From Rhodanobacter sp. (lineage in GTDB: Bacteria > Pseudomonadota > Gammaproteobacteria > Xanthomonadales > Rhodanobacteraceae): DNA of 64,000 nucleotides. Below the pieces are notes generated by a model. That model was not told where the DNA came from, searched no databases, and worked only from the letters and a program-made list of their open reading frames with translations. Positions 18,847 to 30,187 of the stretch are shown here, piece by piece (positions within the stretch are counted from its first letter, which is position 1; each line of letters starts with the position of its first letter). The translations under genes were made by a program, and so were the position numbers. The DNA is taken from NCBI GenBank assembly GCA_024711345.1, contig JANJTA010000037.1, forward strand, positions 1-64,000, written 5' to 3'.

Positions 18847-20148
18847 TTAGTCATGCGTCGTCACCCGTTCCGGAACCGGCTTGGTCTTTTCCCAGCCGAA
18901 GTATGTGTAGGCCCAAAGGAATGCGAAGAACCCGAAGTAGATCGCCGTCATCACGCGTCCGAACAGGTTCTCCCAGAACGTCACGTCGACGTCGCCAAAC
19001 CAGGCCGGGATCACCTCGGCGGTGATGCCCGCGCCGACCGCGCCGAGCGCGATGAACGACAGCACGAACAGCCCCAGCGCCACCTTGAAGCCGGTGCCGC
19101 GGTAGCGGATCGACTTCACCTTGCCGCGATCGAACCAGGGCAGCGCGAACAGCACCGCGATGGCACCGAACATCGCCAATACGCCCCATACGGCCGAGCC
19201 CAGGAACGATGGGATCATGCGCACGATCGCGTAGAACGGGGTGAAGTACCACACCGGCTTGATGTGCGAGGGCGTCGCCAGGTTGTTCGCCGGGATGAAG
19301 TTGTCGTGCTCCAGGAACCAGCCGCCGAAGGTCGGCGCGAAGAAGATGATGAACGCGGCGATCAGCAGGAAGAAGCCCACGCCGACCAGGTCCTTCACCG
19401 TGTAGTACGGGTGGAACGGAATGCCGTCGGCCGGCTTCAGCGCATCCCAGCGGTTGCCCTTGGGACCCTTCTTGATCTCCACGCCGTCCGGGTTGTTGGA
19501 ACCCACCTCGTGCAGCGCGGCCAGATGCAGCACCACCAGCAGCAGCAGCACGATCGGCAGCGCGACCACGTGCAGCGCGAAGAAGCGGTTGAGCGTGGCG
19601 TCGGCCGGCAGGAAGTCGCCCATGATCCACTCGACCAGGTCGCCGCCGATGACGGGGATCGTGCCGAACAGCGAGATGATCACCTTGGCGCCCCAGAACG
19701 ACATGTTGCCCCACGGCAGCACGTAGCCCATGAAGGCCTCGGCCATCAGCACCAGGAAGATCAGCATGCCGAGCAGCCACACCAGCTCGCGCGGCTTCTT
19801 GTACGAGCCGTACATGATGCCGCGGAACATGTGCAGGAACACCACCACGAAGAACAGCGAAGCGCCGGTGGAGTGCATGTAGCGGATCAGCCAGCCCCAC
19901 TCCACGTCACGCATGATGTACTCGACCGAGGCGAAGGCTCCCGCCGCGCTCGGGTTGTAGTTCATGGTGAGGAAGATGCCGGTGACGATCTGGTTGACCA
20001 GCACCAGCAGCGCCAGCGAGCCGAAGTAGTACCAGAGGTTGAAGTTCTTCGGCGCGTAGTACTCGGTCATGTGCTTGCGGTACATCGGCATCATGCCGGG
20101 CGCGCGCTCGTTGACCCACTCGCCGATGCTCGTGAATACGTTGGCCAT
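18847..20148 (-). CDS. petB: Ubiquinol-cytochrome c reductase, cytochrome b
   Basis: 433-residue membrane subunit of bc1 carrying both b haems and the Qo/Qi quinone sites, with eight or more transmembrane helices. GYVLPWGNMSFWGAKV and the paired histidines (HSTGASLFFVVVFLHMFRG; LHVVALPIVLLLLVVLHL) are evident. The Qo motif reads PVWYF in place of the canonical PEWY. The start ATG shares a base with the petA stop (TAATG). The frame stays open upstream through petA, but that part is a shadow. Confidence 0.95.
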   Translation of the reverse strand: MANVFTSIGEWVNERAPGMMPMYRKHMTEYYAPKNFNLWYYFGSLALLVLVNQIVTGIFLTMNYNPSAAGAFASVEYIMRDVEWGWLIRYMHSTGASLFFVVVFLHMFRGIMYGSYKKPRELVWLLGMLIFLVLMAEAFMGYVLPWGNMSFWGAKVIISLFGTIPVIGGDLVEWIMGDFLPADATLNRFFALHVVALPIVLLLLVVLHLAALHEVGSNNPDGVEIKKGPKGNRWDALKPADGIPFHPYYTVKDLVGVGFFLLIAAFIIFFAPTFGGWFLEHDNFIPANNLATPSHIKPVWYFTPFYAIVRMIPSFLGSAVWGVLAMFGAIAVLFALPWFDRGKVKSIRYRGTGFKVALGLFVLSFIALGAVGAGITAEVIPAWFGDVDVTFWENLFGRVMTAIYFGFFAFLWAYTYFGWEKTKPVPERVTTHD

Positions 20149-20753
20149 TAGCCAGCCTCCTTCGGATCCACGCCAATCTGGATGGTGCTGTCGTCGATGA
20201 AGTGGTACGGCGGCACCGGCAGGTTCTTCGGCGCCGGCACACCGGCGTAGACGCGGCCGGCCAGGTCGTAGCGCGACTTGTGGCAGGGGCAGTAGAAGCC
20301 GCCCTTCCAGTCGGGATCGAACGGCTCGGGCTTGATCTCGGGCACGAAGTCGGGCACGCAGCCCAGGTGCGTGCAGATGCCGATCACCACCAGCCATTCC
20401 GGCTTGATCGAGCGCGCCTCGTTCTGTGCGTACTTCGGCTGCTGGTCGGCGGAGACGCCGTCGGACTTGGGATCCACCAGGCGCGAGTCGACCATCGGCA
20501 GCGTGGCGAGCTGCGCCTTGGTGCGGTTGAGCACGAACACCGGCAGGCTGCGCCACGACACGGTGAGCATCTGCCCCGCCTCGATCTTGGCCAGCGACTG
20601 AGTGACCGGAGCACCAGCGGCCTTGGCGCGCGCGCTGGGTTCCCACGACTTGATGAAGGGCACTGCCGCCGCAACGATTCCGATGCCACCGACCACCGAG
20701 GTGGTCGCTGTCAGGAAGCGGCGGCGGCCGTGATCGACGACTTCGTTCGCCAT
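20148..20753 (-). CDS. petA: Ubiquinol-cytochrome c reductase, Rieske iron-sulfur subunit
   Basis: 201 residues. The N-terminal GRRRFL and hydrophobic stretch form an uncleaved Tat-type membrane anchor. Cluster-binding boxes CTHLGC and CPCHKS supply the two Cys and two His of the [2Fe-2S] centre. Start 20753 follows CGGAGAG; an in-frame ATG nine codons upstream (20780) has no RBS. First gene of petABC. Confidence 0.95.
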   Translation of the reverse strand: MANEVVDHGRRRFLTATTSVVGGIGIVAAAVPFIKSWEPSARAKAAGAPVTQSLAKIEAGQMLTVSWRSLPVFVLNRTKAQLATLPMVDSRLVDPKSDGVSADQQPKYAQNEARSIKPEWLVVIGICTHLGCVPDFVPEIKPEPFDPDWKGGFYCPCHKSRYDLAGRVYAGVPAPKNLPVPPYHFIDDSTIQIGVDPKEAG

Positions 20754-20812
20754 CAGGCTCTCCGGTACTTGCGATGTCATGGTGGGGTTTGGGGCCCCGC
20801 AAAAATCGCGTT

Positions 20813-20841
20813 AGTGTAGCGTCAGGCCCCGCCCCGTACAA
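20813..20841 (-). promoter_or_regulatory. Possible promoter of petABC
   Basis: TACACT (rc of 20813-20818) with TTGTAC (rc of 20836-20841) at exactly 17 bp. The -10 is good and the -35 weak. It would give a leader of about 50 nt before petA. On the other strand TACAAT (20837-20842) could serve the divergent protease gene. Confidence 0.35.
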
Positions 20842-20909
20842 TAAACCGCATCGCGGCGAAGTCCAGCCGCCGCAACACTCGCCACGATTGCCGGGACCTC
20901 TCTTTCGAC

Positions 20910-22091
<1,182 letters not shown>

Positions 22092-22094
22092 GCT

Positions 22095-23228
22095 TCAGCC
22101 CGGCCCGCGCGCCACCGCCAGCGGCGGATGGATCGCCGCGCCGTAGCGCCGGCGCAGCGTGGCCACGCGCTCCACGTAGACCTGGGTCTCGGCGTACGGC
22201 GGCACGCCCTTGTAGCGTTGCACCGCACCGGGGCCCGCGTTGTAGGCGGCGGCGGCCAGCCGCTCGTTGCCGCCGAAGTCGTGCAGCAGCAGGCCCAGGT
22301 AGCGGGCGCCGCCGCGGATGTTCTGGTCGGAGTCGAACGCGTCCAGCACGCCCATGTCGCTGGCCGTGCCCGGCATCAGCTGCATCAGCCCCTGCGCGCC
22401 CTTGAGCGACAGCGCGCGCGGGTTGAACGCGCTCTCGGCATGGATGACCGCGCGCAGGAACGCCTCGTCCACGCCGTACTCGATGCTGGCGGCGCGGATG
22501 GTGTCGGCGTAGGCGATCAGGTTCAGCCGCGTCGAATTCCAGTGGATCGGCGAGTGCAGGTCGCAGGCGGCGCAGGTCCTGATGTACTCGACGAAGGTCT
22601 TGGTCAGCACGTCGCCTTTCTGCAGCGGCGGCGAGTGGTCGCCGAGATACATGCTGCCGTCGGCATGCACCACCTTGTAGTAATAGGTGCGCCCGACCGA
22701 CCCGTTTGCTGATGCCTCGGCCTTGCCGGTGTTCCATGCCGGCTGCGCCGCGGTGGACGTCGCCGTTGCCGGGGGAAGCGGCGCGCCGCCGGTCACCACC
22801 GAGCCCCGCACCGCGGCCAGCGAAGCCCGCCCCGGCGGCTGGGCGTCCAGGCGGCGCGCACTGGTCTCCACCACCGCGCCGCGCACGCCGGCCAGCGACG
22901 CCACTCCCGTCGCTTGTGCCTGCAACGGGGTGGCCGTGGTCTGCACCGTGCCGGCCACCCGGTTCAGCGCGGCCCGCGGCGGTGCTGCGCGGCGCCGGGA
23001 CGCAGGGGCGGCATAGCCGCCGATCGCCTTGCAACCGTGGTAGCCGACCTTGCTGGAGCTGTACACCGCTTCGCCGCTGGCGCCGGCGCATTGATATAGC
23101 GTGCCCGCCCGTGCTGCCGGCCACCACAACAGCGCGCAGCCGAATGCGATCCCGCAAAGGATCGAACGTGTTGGGAAGCCCCCGGCAGGCCGATCGGCGC
23201 TTCCCCCTTGGTTTGCGACGCCGAACAT
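22095..23228 (-). CDS. Lytic transglycosylase with DUF4124-like N-terminus
   Basis: 377 residues. A signal/anchor segment near residues 18-40 ends ...RAGTLYQC. A short DUF4124-like region (YQCAGASGEAVYSS) follows, then an Ala-rich linker and a C-terminal SLT domain (about 235-360). The catalytic Glu lies in IHAESAFNPRALS, with GLMQLMPGTA and AAYNAGPGAV as the other signature blocks. It cleaves peptidoglycan glycan strands in the periplasm. Convergent with the DegS-like gene (3 bp apart) and divergent from miaB. The start is uncertain because no RBS is clear. Confidence 0.85.
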   Translation of the reverse strand: MFGVANQGGSADRPAGGFPTRSILCGIAFGCALLWWPAARAGTLYQCAGASGEAVYSSSKVGYHGCKAIGGYAAPASRRRAAPPRAALNRVAGTVQTTATPLQAQATGVASLAGVRGAVVETSARRLDAQPPGRASLAAVRGSVVTGGAPLPPATATSTAAQPAWNTGKAEASANGSVGRTYYYKVVHADGSMYLGDHSPPLQKGDVLTKTFVEYIRTCAACDLHSPIHWNSTRLNLIAYADTIRAASIEYGVDEAFLRAVIHAESAFNPRALSLKGAQGLMQLMPGTASDMGVLDAFDSDQNIRGGARYLGLLLHDFGGNERLAAAAYNAGPGAVQRYKGVPPYAETQVYVERVATLRRRYGAAIHPPLAVARGPG

Positions 23229-23454
23229 GGGCGCAGTGTGCCGCCGCCCGGCGCCAGCGCCAAGTGCGAACCGGCGATTCCGTGCGCCATGCAGCGTTCC
23301 AGGCGCGGGCGGGCACCGGCCGCGCTGCCATGGCTGCGCCGCAAGTGGTTGATCCGCCATGCCGAATTGCTGGCGGCGACGACGGCAGCGGGGTAGACTG
23401 CGCGGTCCACCGGATGGCGCGTCCGGCCTCACGAAACCACGGTACCCCACGCCC

Positions 23455-24807
23455 ATGAGCGGCAAACTTTTCATCAAGACCCACGGCTGCCAGATGAACG
23501 AGTACGACTCGGCCAAGATGGCCGACGTGCTCAAGGCCTCGCACGGGCTGGAACTGACCCAGGACGAGTCCGAGGCGGACGTGATCCTGATCAACACCTG
23601 CTCGATCCGCGAGAAGGCGCAGGAGAAGGTGTTCAGCCAGCTCGGCCGCTGGAAGCAGCACAAGCAGGACGGCAAGCCGGTGCTGATCGGCGTCGGCGGC
23701 TGCGTGGCCTCGCAGGAAGGCGAGGCGATCGTCAAGCGCGCGCCCTACGTCGACCTGGTGTTCGGCCCGCAGACGCTGCACCGGCTGCCCCAGCTGATCG
23801 AGGCGCAGCGGGCCACCGGCAAGCCGCAGGTGGACATCAGCTTTCCCGAGATCGAGAAGTTCGACTGCCTGCCCGAGCCGCGCGCCGAAGGCCCCACCGC
23901 CTTCGTCTCGATCATGGAAGGCTGCTCGAAGTACTGCAGCTACTGCGTGGTGCCGTACACCCGCGGCGAGGAGATCAGCCGCCCGTTCGACGACGTGCTG
24001 GTGGAAGTGGCCAAGCTCGCCGCGCAGGGCGTGCGCGAGGTGAACCTGCTGGGCCAGAACGTCAACGCCTACCGCGGCCCGACCTTCGACGGCGGCATCG
24101 CGGATCTTGCCGTGCTGATCCACGCCATCGCGCAGATCGAGGGCATCGGCCGCATCCGCTTCACCACTTCGCACCCGCTGGACTTCTCCGACTCGCTGAT
24201 CGAGGCCTACGCCAACGTGCCGCAACTGGCGAATTTCCTGCACCTGCCGGTGCAGGCCGGCTCCGACCGCATCCTTTCGGCGATGAAGCGCGGCTACACC
24301 ACGCTGGAGTTCAAGCAGAAGATCCGCAAGCTGCGCGCGGTGCGCCCGGACATCTGCGTGTCGTCCGACTTCATCGTGGGCTTCCCCGGCGAGACCGACG
24401 AGGATTTCGAGAAGACCATGAAGCTGGTCGACGACATCGGCTTCGATCAGAGCTTCTCCTTCATCTTCTCCGCCCGCCCCGGCACGCCGGCGGCCAAGCT
24501 CGCCGACGACACGCCGATGGCGGTCAAGCACCAGCGCCTCGAATGCCTGCAGGCCGCGCTGAACGCGAACGCGAGGAAGATCAACGAGGCGATGGTCGGC
24601 ACGGTGCAGCGCGTGCTGGTGGAAAAACCCAGCACGCGCAACCCGAACGAACTCAGCGGCCGCACCGAGAACATGCGCTACGTGAACTTCGCCGGCCACC
24701 CGCGCCTGATCGGCCAGTTCGTCGACGTGGTGATCACCGACGCGATGAGCAATTCGCTGCGCGGGCGGGTGAAAACGGCCGACGACGCGGCCGCACTGGC
24801 GTCATGA
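23455..24807 (+). CDS. miaB: tRNA-2-methylthio-N6-dimethylallyladenosine synthase MiaB
   Basis: 450-residue radical-SAM methylthiotransferase that modifies i6A37 of tRNAs reading UNN codons. The UPF0004 domain supplies three cysteines ([31 protein letters not shown]). The radical-SAM motif is CSKYCSYC near residues 157-164. A TRAM domain ends the protein. It heads the conserved miaB-(GNAT)-phoH-ybeY-ybeX series. Confidence 0.96.
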   Translation: MSGKLFIKTHGCQMNEYDSAKMADVLKASHGLELTQDESEADVILINTCSIREKAQEKVFSQLGRWKQHKQDGKPVLIGVGGCVASQEGEAIVKRAPYVDLVFGPQTLHRLPQLIEAQRATGKPQVDISFPEIEKFDCLPEPRAEGPTAFVSIMEGCSKYCSYCVVPYTRGEEISRPFDDVLVEVAKLAAQGVREVNLLGQNVNAYRGPTFDGGIADLAVLIHAIAQIEGIGRIRFTTSHPLDFSDSLIEAYANVPQLANFLHLPVQAGSDRILSAMKRGYTTLEFKQKIRKLRAVRPDICVSSDFIVGFPGETDEDFEKTMKLVDDIGFDQSFSFIFSARPGTPAAKLADDTPMAVKHQRLECLQAALNANARKINEAMVGTVQRVLVEKPSTRNPNELSGRTENMRYVNFAGHPRLIGQFVDVVITDAMSNSLRGRVKTADDAAALAS

Positions 24808-25295
24808 GCGAGCTGGTGATCCGCGAAATCGGCGCGGACGAGTTCGCGCGTGTGTGGCCATTCTTCCAGGCGATCGCCGCCGCCGGCGATACCTACACCT
24901 ACCCGCGCGACATCAGTCTCGAACAGGCCCGCTCCATGTGGACCACGGCGCCCGCCCGCTGCTTCGTGGCCGAGCGCGACGGCCAGGCGCTGGGCTGTTA
25001 CCGGCTGGCGCCCAACCAGATGGGACCGGGCGACCACGTCGCCAACGGCAGCTACATGGTGGCGCCGCAGGCGCGCCGCCAGGGCGTGGCGTCGGCCTTG
25101 TGCGAGCACTCGCTGGAACAGGCGCGCCAGGCCGGCTTCAGCGCCATGCAGTTCAATGCGGTGGTCGCCAGCAATGCCACCGCCGTGCGGCCGTGGCAGC
25201 GCCACGGCTTCCGCATCGTCGGCCAGGTGCCCGGGGCGTTCCGCCACGCGCAACTCGGGCCCACCGATCTCTACGTGATGCATCGGACCCTGTAG
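24804..25295 (+). CDS. GNAT-family N-acetyltransferase
   Basis: 163 residues. The acetyl-CoA-binding motif A is [23 protein letters not shown] near residues 75-97. The substrate is unknown. The gene overlaps the miaB stop by four bases, so it is translated together with miaB; its insertion between miaB and phoH is an addition to the E. coli order. Confidence 0.85.
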   Translation: MSELVIREIGADEFARVWPFFQAIAAAGDTYTYPRDISLEQARSMWTTAPARCFVAERDGQALGCYRLAPNQMGPGDHVANGSYMVAPQARRQGVASALCEHSLEQARQAGFSAMQFNAVVASNATAVRPWQRHGFRIVGQVPGAFRHAQLGPTDLYVMHRTL

Positions 25296-25440
25296 CCGCC
25301 GCAGGCGATGGCGTGGCCCGGTCCGGCCGCTGGCGAAAACGCCCGTCGCAACCGCGGATTGTTGCCGGCCAGCGCCAGCACGCTCGGCGGCGACTGTCGT
25401 CATGGCTCTTCCCGCGGCGACGCGCTACCCTCGCGCCCCT

Positions 25441-26421
25441 ATGAGCGAACTCAACCAACGCGATTTCACCCTCGACCCCGAGGACAATGCCCGTCTCGCC
25501 AACCTGTGCGGGGCGTTCGACGAGCACCTGCGCCAGGTGGAGCTGCGCCTGGGCGTGGAGATCAACCACCGCGGCAGCATCTTCCAGGTGATCGGCGAGG
25601 ACGCGCCCGCCAGGGCCACCGAGAAAGTGCTGCGCGCGCTGTACGCCGCTACCGCCGACGAGGCCCTGACCGGCGCCAAGATCAACCTGCAGCTGGCCGA
25701 ATCCGGCATCGACGCGATCGCCGAAGCGGCCGCCGAAGGTGCCCAGGAAGTCGTCATCAAGGTCAAGCGCGGCGTGATCAAGGGCCGCGGCCCGAACCAG
25801 GCGCGTTACCTGCACGCGATCGCCAGCCACGACATCAACTTCGGCGTGGGCCCGGCCGGCACCGGCAAGACCTACCTGGCGGTGGCCAGCGCGGTCGAGG
25901 CGCTGGAGGCGAACCGGGTGCAGCGGCTGATCCTGGTGCGCCCGGCGGTCGAGGCCGGCGAGAAGCTGGGCTTCCTGCCCGGCGACCTGAGCCAGAAGGT
26001 CGACCCCTACCTGCGCCCGCTGTACGACGCGCTGTACGAGATGCTCGGCTTCGAGAAGGTGGCCAAGCTGATCGAGCGCAACGTGATCGAGATCGCCCCG
26101 CTGGCCTACATGCGCGGGCGCACCCTGAACGATTCCTACGTGATCCTCGACGAGGCGCAGAACACCACCGTCGAGCAGATGAAGATGTTCCTGACCCGCA
26201 TCGGCTTCGGCACCGTGGCGGTGATCACCGGCGACGTCACCCAGGTCGACCTGCCGCGCAACACGCGCTCGGGCCTGCGCCAGGCGATCGAGGTGCTGCG
26301 CGGGGTGGGCGGCATCAGCTTCACCTTCTTCACTTCCCGCGACGTGGTGCGCCACCCGCTGGTGGCGAAGATCGTGCGCGCCTACGAGGCGTTCGAGCAG
26401 AAGGACGAGGACGGCGCATGA
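25441..26421 (+). CDS. PhoH-like ATPase (YbeZ)
   Basis: 326 residues. Walker A is [12 protein letters not shown] near residues 138-149; Walker B is [10 protein letters not shown]. It belongs to the PhoH/YbeZ group of NTPases thought to assist YbeY in RNA maturation. Start 25441 is chosen over an in-frame ATG at 25402 because it matches YbeZ N-termini. Its stop overlaps ybeY by four bases. Confidence 0.93.
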   Translation: MSELNQRDFTLDPEDNARLANLCGAFDEHLRQVELRLGVEINHRGSIFQVIGEDAPARATEKVLRALYAATADEALTGAKINLQLAESGIDAIAEAAAEGAQEVVIKVKRGVIKGRGPNQARYLHAIASHDINFGVGPAGTGKTYLAVASAVEALEANRVQRLILVRPAVEAGEKLGFLPGDLSQKVDPYLRPLYDALYEMLGFEKVAKLIERNVIEIAPLAYMRGRTLNDSYVILDEAQNTTVEQMKMFLTRIGFGTVAVITGDVTQVDLPRNTRSGLRQAIEVLRGVGGISFTFFTSRDVVRHPLVAKIVRAYEAFEQKDEDGA

Positions 26422-26879
26422 GCGCCCCGCTGACGCTCGCCGTGGGCTACGCGGTGCCGCGCGCCGGGCTGCCTGCACCGGCCAGCTTCCGCCGCTGGGT
26501 CGAGGCGGCGCTGCGCGGGGCGAAGCGGCGCAAGCGCAGCGAGCTGGCGATCCGCATCGTCGACGCCGAGGAGGGCCGCGCGCTCAACCGCGACTACCGC
26601 GGCAAGGACTACGCCACCAACGTGCTGTCGTTTCCCGCCGAGCTGCCGCCCGGCGTGGCGCTGCCGCTGATCGGCGACCTGGCGATCTGCGCCCCGGTGG
26701 TGCGGCGCGAGGCCGCCGAGCAGGGCAAGGCGCCGCGCGACCACTGGGCGCACCTCACCGTGCACGGCGTGCTGCATCTGCTCGGCTACGACCACCTCGA
26801 GGAGGCCGAGGCCGAGGCGATGGAAGCGCTGGAAACGCGCATCCTGGCCGGCCTGGGCATCGCCGATCCCTACGCCTGA
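26418..26879 (+). CDS. ybeY: Endoribonuclease YbeY
   Basis: 153 residues. Metal-dependent RNase for 16S rRNA 3'-end processing and ribosome quality control. The zinc site is [11 protein letters not shown] (H-x3-H-x5-H) near residues 116-126; [16 protein letters not shown] is the second family block. Coupled to phoH by ATGA overlap. Confidence 0.95.
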   Translation: MSAPLTLAVGYAVPRAGLPAPASFRRWVEAALRGAKRRKRSELAIRIVDAEEGRALNRDYRGKDYATNVLSFPAELPPGVALPLIGDLAICAPVVRREAAEQGKAPRDHWAHLTVHGVLHLLGYDHLEEAEAEAMEALETRILAGLGIADPYA

Positions 26880-26938
26880 ACCGCCTTGCTCCCTCCCCTG
26901 CCACGCCGGGAAAGGCGCCAGGCCACCGCGCTTGTGCA

Positions 26939-26967
26939 CTGAACCGCCACGATTTTTCCGATAGAAT
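26939..26967 (+). promoter_or_regulatory. Possible promoter before ybeX
   Basis: TAGAAT at 26962-26967 is a good -10; the sequence 17 bp upstream (CTGAAC) is a poor -35. A short GCCCG/CGGGC hairpin follows in the leader. It may allow ybeX expression apart from phoH-ybeY. Confidence 0.3.
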
Positions 26968-27006
26968 CGAGCTTCCGCCCGGTTTCGGGCAGGCTCCCAA
27001 CGAGTA

Positions 27007-27846
27007 ATGAGCGACGACCCTGGCAGTACCAGCGGCCCGGCCCACCGAACCTGGTGGGATCGACTGGGCCACATTTTCTCCGGCGAACCGCGCAACCGCG
27101 ACGAACTGATCGAGGAACTGCGCTCCGCCCAGACCAACGGGCTGCTGTCCGTGGACACCCTCACCATGGTCGAGGGTGCGATCAAGGTCACCGAACTGAG
27201 CGTGGACGACGTGATGGTGCCGCGCATGCAGATCGTGATGCTGGCCGCCGAGTCGCCGCTGCCCGACATCCTCGCTGCCGTGGTCGAATCCGGCCACTCG
27301 CGCTTCCCGGTGCATGGCGAGGACAAGGACGAGATCCTCGGCATCCTGCTGGCCAAGGACCTGCTGAAGTACTTCGGCGCCGCCGAGCACTTCGACATCC
27401 GCACCATCCTGCGCCCGGCCGTGCTGATCCCCGAGTCGATGCGCCTGAACGTGCTGCTGGAGGAATTCCGGCTCAGCCGCAACCACATGGCGCTGGTGGT
27501 CAACGAGTACGGCGGCGTCGCCGGCCTGGTCACCATCGAGGACGTGCTGGAGCAGATCGTCGGCGAGATCGACGACGAGCACGACGACGAGGAAGAACCC
27601 GAGCTGATCCATGCGCAGCCCGGCGGCGACTGGCTGGTCAGCGCGCTGACGCCGATCGAGGACTTCAACGAACAGACCGGCGCCGACTTCCCCGACGAGG
27701 AATACGACACCGTCGGCGGCATGGTCACCGCCGAGTTCGGCCACCTGCCCGAGATCGGCGAGGAAGTCGCCGTCGGCAACTATCTGTTCCACGTCACCGA
27801 AGCCGACGACCGCCGCGTGCAGGCCTTTCGCGTGGCGAAACAGTAG
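27007..27846 (+). CDS. ybeX: CorC/HlyC-family CBS-domain protein (YbeX)
   Basis: 279 residues, cytosolic. Two CBS domains (about 70-195: DDVMVPRMQIVML...; HFDIRTILRPAVLIPESM...) are followed by an acidic patch and a C-terminal CorC_HlyC domain (about 205-279). YbeX/CorC has been tied to magnesium/cobalt handling and ribosome metabolism. It keeps its usual place behind ybeY. Confidence 0.92.
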   Translation: MSDDPGSTSGPAHRTWWDRLGHIFSGEPRNRDELIEELRSAQTNGLLSVDTLTMVEGAIKVTELSVDDVMVPRMQIVMLAAESPLPDILAAVVESGHSRFPVHGEDKDEILGILLAKDLLKYFGAAEHFDIRTILRPAVLIPESMRLNVLLEEFRLSRNHMALVVNEYGGVAGLVTIEDVLEQIVGEIDDEHDDEEEPELIHAQPGGDWLVSALTPIEDFNEQTGADFPDEEYDTVGGMVTAEFGHLPEIGEEVAVGNYLFHVTEADDRRVQAFRVAKQ

Positions 27847-27852
27847 CGCCGC

Positions 27853-29058
27853 ATGAAGCTGGCCGGCCGCAACCTCCTGCTGCTCGCGCTGTGGCTGCTG
27901 GCCGCGTTCTCGCCGGCCCGTGCCAGCATCGCCAACGCCCCCGGCGCCAACCTGCAGGTGTCGCTGGTCACCTACGGCCCCGGCGAAACCTACTGGGAGC
28001 GCTTCGGCCACGACGCGATCGAGCTGCGCGACACGGTCTCCGGCGAGGCGGTCAACTTCAACTACGGCGTGTTCGACTTCAACGAGGCGAACTTCTTCGT
28101 GAACTTCGCCCGCGGCCGCATGCACTACCTGATGGACGCCGCGCCAAGCGATCTGGACGAGCGCTACTACGTCGATGCCGGCCGCTCGGTCACCCGCCAG
28201 GCATTGGCCCTCAGCCCCGCGCAGGCCGCCGCGCTGCGCGACTTCCTGCTGTGGAACCTGCGCCCGGAAAACGCCGGCTACGCCTACGACTACTACGTCG
28301 ACAACTGCACCACCCGCGTGCGCGACGCGCTGGACAAGGCGCTCGGCGGCGTGCTGGCGGCGCAGCTGAAGGCGCGCCCCGGCAGCATGACCTACCGCCA
28401 GCAGACCGTGCGCCTGATGAGCGCGCAGCCCTGGCTGATGCTGGTGCTGGACCTCGGCCTGGGGCCGTACGCGGACCGGCCGCTCGACGGCTGGCAGGAA
28501 AGCTTCCTGCCCGAGGTGCTGCAGGCGCAGTTGCGCGCGGTGCGCGTCGACGACGGGCATGGCGTGCTGCAGCCGCTGGTGCGCGACGAACACCTGGTCT
28601 CGCCCAACCGGCTGCAGGCGCCGCCGGCGGCCGCGCCCGACCTGCGCCTGCCGCTGGCGCTGGCCGGCCTGCTGCTGGCCGGACTGCTCGTGCTGGCCCG
28701 CCGCAGATGGCCGCCGGGCTACGTCCTGCTTGGCACGCTGTACCTGCTCGCGGCCGGTCTGGTCGGCGTGCTGCTGCTGGTGCTGTGGACGCTGACTACG
28801 CATCACTCGGCATGGGCCAACGCGAACCTGCTGCTGTTCAACCCGCTCGCCTTCGTGCTGCTGCCGACGCTGTGGCGTGCGCGCCGCGGCGTGGGCGCCT
28901 CGCGCTTCATCGACGGCGTGCTCGCGCTGCAACTGCTCGCCTGCCTGGTCGCCGTGCTGCTGCACCTGCTGCCCGGCACCGTGCAGCAGAACCAGCCGTG
29001 GCTGCTGTTCGCCCTGCCGTGCTGGCTGGCGCTGGCGTGGAGCCTGCGCCGCCGCTGA
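27853..29058 (+). CDS. DUF4105 (LNB) domain membrane protein
   Basis: 401 residues. A signal peptide ending ...SPARAS is followed by a DUF4105 domain (about 30-240: YGPGETYWERFGHDAIEL..., YYVDNCTTRVRDAL) and four or five C-terminal membrane helices (about 265-400). The conserved Cys and His/Asp residues suggest a periplasmic hydrolase or transferase, but no reaction is known. Six bases behind ybeX, so co-transcribed; it occupies the place where lnt sits in E. coli. Confidence 0.8.
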   Translation: MKLAGRNLLLLALWLLAAFSPARASIANAPGANLQVSLVTYGPGETYWERFGHDAIELRDTVSGEAVNFNYGVFDFNEANFFVNFARGRMHYLMDAAPSDLDERYYVDAGRSVTRQALALSPAQAAALRDFLLWNLRPENAGYAYDYYVDNCTTRVRDALDKALGGVLAAQLKARPGSMTYRQQTVRLMSAQPWLMLVLDLGLGPYADRPLDGWQESFLPEVLQAQLRAVRVDDGHGVLQPLVRDEHLVSPNRLQAPPAAAPDLRLPLALAGLLLAGLLVLARRRWPPGYVLLGTLYLLAAGLVGVLLLVLWTLTTHHSAWANANLLLFNPLAFVLLPTLWRARRGVGASRFIDGVLALQLLACLVAVLLHLLPGTVQQNQPWLLFALPCWLALAWSLRRR

Positions 29059-29097
29059 TGCGTTGCCGCGCCCCACCGCGCGCGGCATGATGCGCGC

Positions 29098-30114
29098 ATG
29101 AATGCGATCACGCCGCCGAGCGCACCGCCAGCCAGCAACCCGCCGATGGTGGTCAACTGCATCGCCTACCGCAAGGACGGCAGCCGCATCGGCGACGTCA
29201 CCATCGACGCCATCAGCGACGTGCTGGCCGAGCCGGACACCTTCGTCTGGGTCGGCCTGTACGAGCCGGACGAGCCCCTGCTGGAAAAGATCCAGGACGA
29301 GTTCGGCCTGCACGACCTGGCGATCGAGGACGCGCACGCCGCGCACCAGCGCACCAAGCTGGAAACCTACGGCGATTCGCTGTTCCTGGTGGTGCAGACC
29401 GCGCAGCTGATCGGCGGCGAGCTGGCGTTCGGCGAAACGCACATCTTCTTCGGCCCGCGCTACCTGGTCACCGTGCGCCACGGCGCCTCGCAGTCCTACG
29501 CGCCGGCGCGGCGCACCTGCGAGCACGCACCGGAATTGCTGGCGAACGGCCCCAGCTACGGCTTGTACGGCGTGCTCGACTTCATCGTCGACAACTTGCT
29601 GCCGATCGTGCGCGACTTCCGCGAGGAGGTGCAGCAGCTCGAACACGACATTTTCGGCGAAACATACAAGAGCAGCACGGTGCGCCGGCTGTACGACATG
29701 CAGCGCGACCTGATGACGCTGCGCCTGGCGGTGGCGCCGCTGCAGGACATCATCAACCAGCTGATCCGGCTGCATCCGAACCTGATTCCCGAAGTGCTGC
29801 ACGCCTACTTCCGCGACGTCTACGACCACGCCTTCCGCGTCAACGAGGCGATCGGCGCGATGCGCGAAATGCTCACCGCCGCGATCAACGTCAACCTGTC
29901 GCTGGTCAGCCTGCGCCAGAACGAGGTGATGAAGAAACTCGCCGGCTGGGCCGCCATGCTCGCCGCACCGACCCTGCTGACCAGCTGGTACGGCATGAAC
30001 TTCGCCCACATGCCCGAGCTCGCGCAGCCGTGGGCCTATCCCGGCATCATCGTGGTGGTGGGCGCCGTCGTCGGCGGCATCTACCTGGGGCTCAAGCGCG
30101 CCAAGTGGTTGTAG
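29098..30114 (+). CDS. CorA-family magnesium/cobalt transporter
   Basis: 338 residues. A large cytosolic funnel domain is followed by two C-terminal membrane helices joined by YGMNFAHMPE, the GMN selectivity signature followed by the MPEL-like loop. A Lys-rich end (LKRAKWL) closes the protein. Nearness to YbeX, linked to the same ions, is consistent. Confidence 0.92.
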   Translation: MNAITPPSAPPASNPPMVVNCIAYRKDGSRIGDVTIDAISDVLAEPDTFVWVGLYEPDEPLLEKIQDEFGLHDLAIEDAHAAHQRTKLETYGDSLFLVVQTAQLIGGELAFGETHIFFGPRYLVTVRHGASQSYAPARRTCEHAPELLANGPSYGLYGVLDFIVDNLLPIVRDFREEVQQLEHDIFGETYKSSTVRRLYDMQRDLMTLRLAVAPLQDIINQLIRLHPNLIPEVLHAYFRDVYDHAFRVNEAIGAMREMLTAAINVNLSLVSLRQNEVMKKLAGWAAMLAAPTLLTSWYGMNFAHMPELAQPWAYPGIIVVVGAVVGGIYLGLKRAKWL

Positions 30115-30187
30115 CGCGGCCGGCGGTTGTCGCTGTCACGCGGAACGTCCAAGATGTCCGGTGGCCCTCACCCGGACGCGATCATCG

